From Pseudomonadota bacterium (GTDB lineage: Bacteria; Pseudomonadota; Gammaproteobacteria; Enterobacterales; Succinivibrionaceae): a stretch of 5,626 bases of DNA. The translations under genes were made by a program, and so were the position numbers. A model generated the notes under the pieces. The model was not told the origin of the DNA. It was given only the letters and a program-made list of their open reading frames with translations, and made no database searches. Below are positions 1 to 5,624 of this stretch, in pieces (the stretch's first letter is position 1; each line of letters opens with the position of its first letter). The stretch covers positions 1 through 5,626 of the forward strand of contig JAEWPL010000225.1 in NCBI GenBank assembly GCA_023460615.1. The letters are read 5' to 3'.

Positions 1-531
1 TTAACTTTTTTAGATCAAAATGAGCCTATCAACAATGAACTTATAAAACAGTTTCATGCTTTACTTTGCAAGGATGTAATAGAAAGTGTAGTTGGAAACT
101 TTAAAAAAGTACAAAATTATGTAGTTGGAGCAAACTTTGAGCCTACAGAGCCTGCTTTTGTACCTCAAGCTATAAGAGAATGGAGTGAAAACTTAAAATT
201 CCGAATTAAAAACTCAAATAGCTTAAAAGATCTTCTGTTGGTTCTAGCATCTTTGCATATACAATTTGAAAGAATTCATCCTTTTCCTGATGGCAATGGT
301 AGAGTTGGCAGAGCGTTAATCGTTTACTCATGCCTGCAATTAAAAATACATCCAGTTGTAATAAAACTAGAAGACAGAACTGAGTACCTTTCCTACATGA
401 ACAATTTTGATGAGAAAGGATTAGCAGCATATTTTGAGATTTTGTCGCAAAAAGAAATTGAGCGTATGAGATTATTTCAAACCTCAATAGATGATGCTGT
501 CATAGAAATTAACGAAGACTATAAGTCTTAA
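1..531 (+). CDS. Fic-domain protein, C-terminal part (5' end outside window)
   Basis: The frame is open from base 1 to a TAA at 529-531, giving 176 residues; the true start lies before the window. Fic proteins usually transfer AMP (sometimes another nucleotide or phosphate group) from a nucleotide donor onto a hydroxyl side chain of a target protein. The complete core motif HPFPDGNGRVGR is at residues 93-104 of the visible part (nt 277-312) and fits HxFx(D/E)GNGRxxR, with the catalytic His at 93. Upstream, VGNFKKVQNYVVG (31-43) resembles the segment that forms the Fic target-binding flap. Downstream are helical segments rich in charged residues and no added domain. I see no (S/T)xxxE(G/N) inhibitory helix in the visible part, so one could only lie in the missing N-terminus. 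Isoleucine is ATA in 8 of 15 codons, against 2 of 20 in folP, and arginine is AGA in 6 of 8, suggesting a different origin. The target is unknown. Family certain, function inferred. Confidence 0.93.
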   Translation, partial: LTFLDQNEPINNELIKQFHALLCKDVIESVVGNFKKVQNYVVGANFEPTEPAFVPQAIREWSENLKFRIKNSNSLKDLLLVLASLHIQFERIHPFPDGNGRVGRALIVYSCLQLKIHPVVIKLEDRTEYLSYMNNFDEKGLAAYFEILSQKEIERMRLFQTSIDDAVIEINEDYKS

Positions 532-536
532 GCTTT

Positions 537-1166
537 CTAATCAATTTTCTCTATAAGTGCTTTGCCTTGAGTAATTTTAGTTAATTGAGCTGTAAACTGC
601 TCTACACTACTTAAAGGTACATCTAAAGTGTAGGTAACTTTATCTGTATAGTCTTGAGATAAAATCTTGATGGCTAAAGCACTAAAACATCTTTGAGCTA
701 AAGTTACATCTTTATGATCACAGACTAACTTGTACTCTTGAGTAAGTACCATATCCTCAATTTCAAGAGTATCTAAAGCTTGTTTGATGCTATCTTGATA
801 GGCTTTAACAAGACCTCCTGTACCTAATAAAATACCACCAAAATATCTAGTAACCACGACAGTGATTTGACCTACCCCTGAATGAAGCAACACATTAAGC
901 ATAGGTTGACCTGCAGTGCCATGAGGCTCCCCATCATCAGAGCAACCAGCGTATCCTGACGAATTTGGTTTATCTGCATTATAAGCAAAGCAATTGTGTC
1001 TAGCATCTGAAAACTCTTTACAGATTGAGTCAATAAATTGCTTTGCCTCATCAACACTTTTTGTTCTTGCAACAGAGGTGATAAAGCGACTTTTTTTAAT
1101 CACTAACTCAGTGCGATGAAACTTGCCTTTTTCAAGGGCAGGAACTTTATAGGAACTATCTACCAT
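537..1166 (-). CDS. yigZ: YigZ/IMPACT family protein (UPF0029)
   Basis: A 209-residue protein with the usual length and two-domain layout of bacterial YigZ. The N-terminal UPF0029/IMPACT domain shows KKSRFI (24-29), DARHNCFAY (54-62), SDDGEPHGTAGQPML (76-90) and RYFGGILLGTGGL (107-119), all family hallmarks. The C-terminal part (about 140-205) matches the smaller DUF1949-type domain in length and position. The protein is soluble, with no signal peptide or membrane segment. The molecular function is not settled; eukaryotic IMPACT relatives restrain the kinase GCN2, and a nucleic-acid or translation-related role is often proposed for bacterial members. The ATG at 1164-1166 begins one base after the methyltransferase stop (TAA, 1168-1170 on this strand), and no Shine-Dalgarno is visible before it. 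Translation therefore probably depends on ribosomes finishing the upstream gene. The stop (TAG, 537-539) faces the Fic gene stop across 5 bp. Family is certain; the symbol is by homology to E. coli yigZ. Confidence 0.93.
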   Translation of the reverse strand: MVDSSYKVPALEKGKFHRTELVIKKSRFITSVARTKSVDEAKQFIDSICKEFSDARHNCFAYNADKPNSSGYAGCSDDGEPHGTAGQPMLNVLLHSGVGQITVVVTRYFGGILLGTGGLVKAYQDSIKQALDTLEIEDMVLTQEYKLVCDHKDVTLAQRCFSALAIKILSQDYTDKVTYTLDVPLSSVEQFTAQLTKITQGKALIEKID

Positions 1167-1167
1167 A

Positions 1168-3135
1168 TTACAAACTTATAAGCTTTAATGCGCGCTTTCC
1201 AAGACCATAAATTTCAGCTATTTTTTTATCAATCTTTTTTAAAGTAGCTTGATATTCTTGTTCTGAAGCTTCTGTTAATTGCTCTACTAAAAATTCCACT
1301 TCTCTTTGGGAGTCTTCACTTGCAATAGGAATTGGTACTTCCTCAAGTAATGAGCGCAATACTTTGATGGTGTGGAATTTTTTCTCAAAGTAGAATCTAA
1401 CTGCTGACGAATTAAGTACTGCGGCTAGATAGGTGGCAGAAATATTTTTAAAAGTTGGAACAATAAAATTACAACTATTTAAAGTAAGTAGACCTTTAGT
1501 GTCAACGGCTACAATTGGGTATCTTGCAATAAAGCGATACACAATCTTTTCAGGGCTTCTGTAATACTCTAAAGGAGCTACCTGTTGGAATTTACTCTCA
1601 TCAAAGATTAAATAGCTTTTAGCTTCTTTAATCTTAAAAGGCTCTACATCAATACCGCGTAATACAGGCTCAGAGCCTTCTACCTTAGTTTTATAAATAG
1701 TACCTTGATTTGAGCCTGTAACAATACCTAAGGCAAACTTAGCGTGTCCACGTAATTTTACGCAGTGCTCTAAATCGTCCATTTTCTCAATCACTAAAGC
1801 TTCTTGATCAGTGATTTTAAAATTAAAATCTAAAGGCTTACGATTTCTTCTGACTACATAGTTTTGATTGTCGTGATACACAATCACATCACCTGTAGCA
1901 CCTGCAAAGGAAGTTTTCTCTAAAGTTAAAATAACACTTGGACATTGCACTGCGTGGAAAACTTCACCTAAATAACGTACGGATTTTACACGCGCATTCT
2001 CATAGATGATATTTCTAATGGTTTCATGAGAGGCAACGTTTAATAAAGCCTCTGGCAACACAAATTGTAAAATACCACCATCATTTAAAAGCTTTAAGGA
2101 GCGCTCTACAAAAAGATCAGCAAAACAAGGTCTATTCTTTTGAGCACAACGTAAAGTCTTTGAGTAGCGGTTGATTACGGTTAGATCTTCTAAACTACCC
2201 CAAGGTGGATTACCTAAAATCACATCTACTTTAGGTAAGTGTTTTGAGGTGACAGTATCGCATTTTAGTAAATGAGCTTTTAATAAGCTCTCGTCATTAC
2301 AATTACCAGATAACACAAAGTTAATTCTTGCTAAGGTAACTGAAAAACCGTCTAAGTCACAGCCATAAAGATCACAAACTCTAGCTCCACGTTTTAATAA
2401 ACGTAATAGGAAATTACCAGAGCCACAACAAGGATCTAAGAACACACGACCTTTAGTGATTTGTAAAGTTTCAATAGCGGTATCTGTAAGATTTTGAGGG
2501 GTATAGTATCTACCCTGTTGACGCCTTTTGGAGATCTCCATTAAAGACAAATAGATAAGACCTAAAGTGTCTTCAAACTCTACAAAATGTAAATTAAATT
2601 TTGGTAGTTTTAAGCTAAAGTTTTTTAAAGTTTGAAGGGGTGTTTTCTCCATTAAATCTTGCAACAGCCAATCATACTCATCGACTTTAAGCTTACCTTC
2701 TAGATAGGCGTTGAAAAGACCTTCAGAGAGATTAGTGGTGATCTTTTTAGCATCGATTAAAAGCTGCAAGAAAGATTCACACAATAAAACTTTAATAGCG
2801 GTTGGACTACCAGAAAAATTGCTAACTAATAAACCTACAGCACTGTGATTTGGAGAGTTTCTACTTACGTAATTTACGTATAACTCACTACCTCTGACTG
2901 CAGATTTATTGCGACGAGATTTTAGTACAGTGCCTTTGCCCTTTAAAAAAGAATCATGTAATTGCTCAATATCTTTTCTTTCAAACAAACCTTTATCAGG
3001 ATCTGAATACTTAATTTTTTCAAGCTTTAACCAGTTTCTACCAGTAGCAATAGAAATCTCAAGTAGCTTGCAAGCTTCTTCTAAAGTGATATATGGGCTT
3101 TTGTCTTTCTTTCTAGAGCGCATAGGGAGAACCAT
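1168..3135 (-). CDS. HTH-fused N6-adenine DNA methyltransferase, Eco57I/TaqI-like
   Basis: This 655-residue enzyme is predicted to transfer a methyl group from S-adenosylmethionine to adenine N6 in a specific DNA sequence. Residues 15-59 resemble a MerR/excisionase-type helix-turn-helix (ITLEEACKLLEIS...GRNWLK...FERKDIEQL). GRYYTP (208-213) is motif X, FLDPCCGSGNFLL (232-244) is motif I for cofactor binding, and GNPPWG (308-313) is catalytic motif IV, NPP(Y/F/W). ADLFVERSLKLLNDGGILQFVLP (within 339-361) matches the motif V/VI region. Residues 460-600 look like a TaqI-type target-recognition region, including ALGIVTGSNQG, AAVLNSSAVRFYF and EEVPIP, followed by a helical tail. No PD-(D/E)xK nuclease signature is seen in residues 60-205, and no endonuclease gene is adjacent. 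It is thus a solitary methyltransferase, part of a split system, or a type IIG relative lacking its nuclease. The overall plan recalls CamA of Clostridioides difficile, without the HTH. ATGs at residues 1 and 5 are both possible starts; neither has a clear ribosome binding site. yigZ follows after 1 bp. Confidence 0.88.
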   Translation of the reverse strand: MVLPMRSRKKDKSPYITLEEACKLLEISIATGRNWLKLEKIKYSDPDKGLFERKDIEQLHDSFLKGKGTVLKSRRNKSAVRGSELYVNYVSRNSPNHSAVGLLVSNFSGSPTAIKVLLCESFLQLLIDAKKITTNLSEGLFNAYLEGKLKVDEYDWLLQDLMEKTPLQTLKNFSLKLPKFNLHFVEFEDTLGLIYLSLMEISKRRQQGRYYTPQNLTDTAIETLQITKGRVFLDPCCGSGNFLLRLLKRGARVCDLYGCDLDGFSVTLARINFVLSGNCNDESLLKAHLLKCDTVTSKHLPKVDVILGNPPWGSLEDLTVINRYSKTLRCAQKNRPCFADLFVERSLKLLNDGGILQFVLPEALLNVASHETIRNIIYENARVKSVRYLGEVFHAVQCPSVILTLEKTSFAGATGDVIVYHDNQNYVVRRNRKPLDFNFKITDQEALVIEKMDDLEHCVKLRGHAKFALGIVTGSNQGTIYKTKVEGSEPVLRGIDVEPFKIKEAKSYLIFDESKFQQVAPLEYYRSPEKIVYRFIARYPIVAVDTKGLLTLNSCNFIVPTFKNISATYLAAVLNSSAVRFYFEKKFHTIKVLRSLLEEVPIPIASEDSQREVEFLVEQLTEASEQEYQATLKKIDKKIAEIYGLGKRALKLISL

Positions 3136-3300
3136 TCAAAATTTTACAAGGTAATAAATATTATCATGACTTGGTAATATTTTAAATTTTAAACTTAAGA
3201 TTTTTTAACTTTTATTTAAATTTCAAAATGTTAACATAAATAATTTTGTATTAATATTTTTAAAAATTGATAATTTTTTAAAGAGATTTTAGTTAGCATT

Positions 3301-3328
3301 TTTAAAAGTAGCTAAAACAAGCTACAAT
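3301..3328 (+). promoter_or_regulatory. Candidate sigma-70 promoter of the DnaT-like gene
   Basis: TACAAT at 3323-3328 matches five of six bases of the -10 consensus. TTTAAA at 3301-3306 is a weak -35 (four of six) with a 16-bp spacer. Very AT-rich DNA lies upstream, as expected for an UP element. The predicted transcript would start near 3335 and leave a short leader carrying a good ribosome binding site. The surrounding bases hold GCTA at 3311, 3321 and 3329, two of which overlap or flank the -10. Prediction only. Confidence 0.45.
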
Positions 3329-3340
3329 GCTACAAAACTA

Positions 3341-3347
3341 AAGAGGA
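3341..3347 (+). promoter_or_regulatory. Ribosome binding site of the DnaT-like gene
   Basis: AAGAGGA precedes the ATG at 3352 by about 4-5 bases and is the clearest Shine-Dalgarno among the genes in the window. It fixes 3352 as the start of the gene. Confidence 0.75.
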
Positions 3348-3351
3348 AAAC

Positions 3352-3984
3352 ATGAATATCAGTGAACTAAATGCTTTAAATAACAAAGAACTTAGCCATA
3401 TAGCGCGCTCACTGTATACCTTTTATTTAAGACCTAACGCAGAGCAACATCATAACGTTATCGACCTAAATTCCATTACAACCTATTTATTCTGTTACTC
3501 TAAAGCCTTCCCTACTACCCCTAATTTTGATGTGGCTTGCATGTGTTTAAAAGAGCTTGAAGATCATAATTTAATTTGTAGGGTAGATAAGACTCAACCT
3601 TGGCAAGGCTCTACGATTACTTTACCTTTATTTGTGCAAGAAGATGAGGTATTACCATCTCCGCCTTTTGCCATGCACTCCTCTTGGAGACCCCAAGCTA
3701 ACTTTTATCAAGCCTGCCTTTTAGTAGGACTTGATGACTGCTCTTTTACAGAACAAGATTTAAAAGCCTTTACTAGCTTTTGGAGTGGGAAACATGAGCA
3801 ACGTAATCAAATTGCTTGGGAGCGTGCATTTGCAACTCGTCTTTTAAAAGGTCATCTGCAAAAGTCTCCTAAAAAGACTAAAAAAACAGAAACTTTAGAA
3901 GATGACAATCAAAATAATGAGCAACTTACAACCGCTCAATTGTCAGAAAAAGCTCAACAAGAGCTTGCTGATATTTTTAAGTAA
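3352..3984 (+). CDS. DnaT-like ssDNA-binding domain protein with winged-helix-like N-terminus
   Basis: A 210-residue soluble protein. Residues 105-167 match the C-terminal ssDNA-binding domain of the primosomal protein DnaT: PFAMHSSWRPQANF, then A..VGL, FTEQDLKAFTSFW and IAWERAFATRLLKG. These parallel the E. coli DnaT pattern FAMYPDWQPDADF, ELASFIAYW and VQWQQKLARSLQIG as I recall it. DnaT acts with PriA and PriB to reload DnaB helicase at stalled forks. The N-terminal half is not like E. coli DnaT: helices at about 11-26, 38-49 and 59-74 followed by a hairpin-like DKTQPWQGSTITLPLF stretch suggest a winged helix. The tail (170-210) is lysine-rich, then acidic and Gln/Asn-rich, probably disordered, ending in a short helix. 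It could be the cell's DnaT-type restart factor, or a phage/plasmid-type replication initiator or regulator sharing the domain. The gene is divergent from the methyltransferase and has its own likely promoter. The domain call is fairly strong; the role is inferred. Confidence 0.72.
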   Translation: MNISELNALNNKELSHIARSLYTFYLRPNAEQHHNVIDLNSITTYLFCYSKAFPTTPNFDVACMCLKELEDHNLICRVDKTQPWQGSTITLPLFVQEDEVLPSPPFAMHSSWRPQANFYQACLLVGLDDCSFTEQDLKAFTSFWSGKHEQRNQIAWERAFATRLLKGHLQKSPKKTKKTETLEDDNQNNEQLTTAQLSEKAQQELADIFK

Positions 3985-4000
3985 ATTTCAATAAGTTAAG

Positions 4001-4009
4001 TGATATAAT
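4001..4009 (+). promoter_or_regulatory. Extended -10 promoter upstream of folP
   Basis: TGATATAAT at 4001-4009 is a perfect extended -10 element (TGn followed by TATAAT). No convincing -35 lies 16-18 bp upstream, which is typical of extended -10 promoters. Transcription would start around 4016, some 28 bases before the folP ATG, and probably read through into the ZIP gene. The 59-bp gap shows no hairpin terminator for the gene before it, so folP may also receive read-through transcription. Confidence 0.6.
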
Positions 4010-4032
4010 TTCGTTCTATCAATGTTAAAAGT

Positions 4033-4036
4033 AAGG
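4033..4036 (+). promoter_or_regulatory. Ribosome binding site of folP
   Basis: AAGG (within TAAGG, 4032-4036) lies 7 bases before the ATG at 4044 and supports that start. The start also places the conserved Asn22 at the same number as in E. coli FolP. Confidence 0.65.
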
Positions 4037-4043
4037 CAAAATT

Positions 4044-4883
4044 ATGCAGATCTCCTTTAATCACAAAGTACTTAAGCTTGATACTCCTCAAATTATGGGT
4101 ATTCTAAATGTAACTCCTGATTCTTTTTCAGATGGTGGTAAATGGGATCATGTTGATAAAGCTTTAGAGCATGCAACCTTAATGGTAAAACAAGGCGCTA
4201 CCATCATTGATATTGGTGGTGAGTCAACAAGACCTGGCGCTAAAGCCGTTCCTTTAGAGGAAGAATTAAAGCGCGTAATTCCTGCCGTTGAAGCCATCTC
4301 TAAAAACTTAGATGTCATGATTTCTATTGACACCTCGCAGCCTATAGTTATGCAAGAGGCGGTAAAAGCTGGTGCTCATATTTGGAATGATATTAGAGCA
4401 TTAAGGCTAGATGGGGCTCTTGATATGGCAGCAACACTTCAAGTGCCTGTTATTCTAATGCATATGCAAGGCGATCCTAAAACTATGCAAGTAAATCCTC
4501 ACTACACTGATGTAGTAAAAGAGGTTAAAGAGTTTTTATTACAGCGAGTTGAGGATGCTTTAAAAGCAGGCATTAAAAAAGAAAACATCATTCTTGATTT
4601 AGGTTTTGGTTTTGGTAAATCTCCAAAACACAATTATCAATTACTAGATCATATGCAAGAGTTTGTGGATTTAGGTTACCCTGTTTTATCAGCTTTATCT
4701 CGCAAATCCATGATAGGCGCTGCCACCCAGATTGAAGAGCCAAATCAAAGAGTAGTAGGCTCTGTTGCAGGTGCCTTATTAAGTATTGAACGTGGTGCTC
4801 AGTTAGTACGTGTCCACGATGTTGAAGAAACACGCCAAGCTTTTGATGTTTATAAAGCTATGCTTGAGTCAAGAAAGGATTAA
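4044..4883 (+). CDS. folP: Dihydropteroate synthase
   Basis: This 279-residue TIM-barrel cytosolic enzyme condenses p-aminobenzoate with 6-hydroxymethyl-7,8-dihydropterin diphosphate to give 7,8-dihydropteroate in folate synthesis, and is the sulfonamide target. Motifs in order: MGILNVTPDSFSDGG (18-32), GATIIDIGGESTRPGA (51-66), SIDTS (94-98), WNDIRAL (114-120), LMHMQGDPKTMQ (138-149), LDLGFGFGKSPKHNY (184-198), SALSRKSMIG (216-225) and RVHDV (256-260). Expected pterin, pAba and phosphate ligands are present: Asn22, Thr62, Arg63, Asp96, Asn115, Asp185, Lys221, Arg256 and His258. Phe28 and Pro64, where sulfonamide-resistance changes occur, are wild type, and no insertion follows the Arg-Pro-Gly loop as in sul-type enzymes, so sensitivity is expected. 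One oddity: Leu186 replaces the usual Pro of the DPGFGFGK motif. The classical neighbours ftsH and glmM are absent; a ZIP transporter gene follows after 3 bp. Function is secure. Confidence 0.97.
   Translation: MQISFNHKVLKLDTPQIMGILNVTPDSFSDGGKWDHVDKALEHATLMVKQGATIIDIGGESTRPGAKAVPLEEELKRVIPAVEAISKNLDVMISIDTSQPIVMQEAVKAGAHIWNDIRALRLDGALDMAATLQVPVILMHMQGDPKTMQVNPHYTDVVKEVKEFLLQRVEDALKAGIKKENIILDLGFGFGKSPKHNYQLLDHMQEFVDLGYPVLSALSRKSMIGAATQIEEPNQRVVGSVAGALLSIERGAQLVRVHDVEETRQAFDVYKAMLESRKD
4874..4879 (+). promoter_or_regulatory. Ribosome binding site of the ZIP gene inside folP
   Basis: AAAGGA lies within the last codons of folP, 7 bases before the ATG at 4887. Together with the 3-bp gap it indicates translational coupling of the two genes and supports the start. 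Confidence 0.7.
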
Positions 4884-4886
4884 AAA

Positions 4887-5624
4887 ATGTTAAACATAAT
4901 TGTTGCCTGCTCTATATCCCCAATTGTAGCAGCCATGCTTTGCCTATTACTTGGACAAAAGTTCATTAAGAAATACTCAAAACCTTTGTCTTTAATTGCT
5001 GTAGGTTTTTTAATTACTTTATCTGTCTCACACATCATTCCTGAGGCTATGGAGCAGGCCGATACCCACAAGATAGGTTTGACTATTTTAATCGGTATTT
5101 TAACCTTAACCTTTTTTGAAATGCTTTGCTTTAATAGTCATGCCTACCATGAGCATTGTCAGTGCGCTAAATATGCTTTAAAAAATGGTGGTGCACCTAT
5201 TTTAATAGGCTCTGCACTACATACCTTTTGTGACGGCTTAGTGATTGCTAGTGCCTTTTTAGCAAATCCTACCCTTGGTATTGCCGTAACTGTAGCTGTT
5301 GTAAGCCACGAAATTGCCCATGAGCTTGGCGATTATGCCATCATGCTTGATTGTGGTATGAATACCAAACAAGCTTTTATTGTTAATCTTGTGGCACTTG
5401 TAGGTTGTACCTTAGGTGGTGTGTTAGGTTATTATGTTCTAAGCTCTATTAAGGATGCTATACCTTATGCTCTAGCCTTGTCAGGCGCAAGCTTTGTCTA
5501 TGTTTCCCTATCTGATTTACTGCCAAGACTAAAAAATTGTGAGAGTAAAAAGCGTGTCTTATTAAGAGTGCTATTTATTCTAATCGGTGTAGTGTTATCC
5601 TTGGTCATTGCAAGTCACGATTAA
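4887..5624 (+). CDS. ZIP-family divalent metal transporter
   Basis: A 245-residue inner-membrane protein with about eight hydrophobic segments (roughly 2-22, 32-52, 65-81, 104-125, 131-150, 161-185, 190-210 and 223-241), the ZIP topology. ZIP proteins move zinc, iron, manganese or related divalent metals into the cytoplasm. The metal-site helices are recognisable: SVSHIIPEAM (46-55) in TM2, HTFCDGLVI (112-120) in TM4 with His112 and Asp116, and HEIAHELGD (141-149) in TM5 with His141, Glu142, His145 and Glu146. The last resembles the LIV-1 signature HEIPHE with Ala in place of Pro. The cytoplasm-side loop between TM3 and TM4 carries a His/Cys cluster, HAYHEHCQC (85-93), a likely metal-sensing or relay site. 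It is apparently cotranscribed with folP. No metal-responsive operator or riboswitch is seen before it. The stop is at 5622-5624, 2 bases before the window end. Family is sure; the metal, perhaps zinc, is not determinable. Confidence 0.9.
   Translation: MLNIIVACSISPIVAAMLCLLLGQKFIKKYSKPLSLIAVGFLITLSVSHIIPEAMEQADTHKIGLTILIGILTLTFFEMLCFNSHAYHEHCQCAKYALKNGGAPILIGSALHTFCDGLVIASAFLANPTLGIAVTVAVVSHEIAHELGDYAIMLDCGMNTKQAFIVNLVALVGCTLGGVLGYYVLSSIKDAIPYALALSGASFVYVSLSDLLPRLKNCESKKRVLLRVLFILIGVVLSLVIASHD

Larger units (their letters stand above)
3136..3351. promoter_or_regulatory. Divergent, extremely AT-rich intergenic regulatory region
   Basis: This 216-bp gap separates the leftward methyltransferase-yigZ unit from the rightward DnaT-like gene and must hold both promoters unless transcription enters from outside. 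Positions 3181-3300 contain only 13 G or C in 120 bases, typical of curved or nucleoid-protein-bound DNA and of promoter UP elements. On the methyltransferase side there is an inverted repeat AAATATTA (3156-3163) / TAATATTT (3175-3182) with an 11-nt spacer, and a direct repeat GGTAATA (3150-3156 and 3173-3179). A leftward -10-like hexamer GATAAT (complement of 3160-3165) overlaps this repeat, with only a poor -35. A 10-bp palindrome ATGTTAACAT lies at 3228-3237. At this base composition such repeats can arise by chance. No ORF or RNA gene is apparent. Confidence 0.6.

Noticed and set aside
515..535. Hairpin AAGACT-ATA-AGTCTT (515-529) at the end of the Fic gene as a bidirectional terminator
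   Set aside because: The stem is only 6 bp, AT-rich, and no run of T follows on either strand, so I cannot support an intrinsic terminator.
872..1072. Open frame on the - strand inside yigZ
   Set aside because: It is an out-of-frame shadow of the well-supported yigZ gene with no recognisable domain.
1..3135. Fic, YigZ and methyltransferase read as a single new defence system (or a BREX/DISARM fragment)
   Set aside because: The Fic gene is convergent with the other two, the methyltransferase lacks PglX-like length, and no ATPase, helicase, phosphatase or nuclease partner is present.
2909..3154. Open frame on the + strand opposite the methyltransferase N-terminus
   Set aside because: It is antisense to the HTH segment, has no recognisable motif or ribosome binding site, and is best explained as a shadow.
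4044..4883. Acquired sulfonamide-resistance gene (sul type)
   Set aside because: Phe28 and Pro64 are wild type, the sul-type insertion is absent, and there is no integron or mobile context; it is the chromosomal folP.
4148..5071. Three open frames on the - strand opposite folP and the ZIP gene
   Set aside because: Low-complexity shadows of secure genes; none shows a family motif or start signal.
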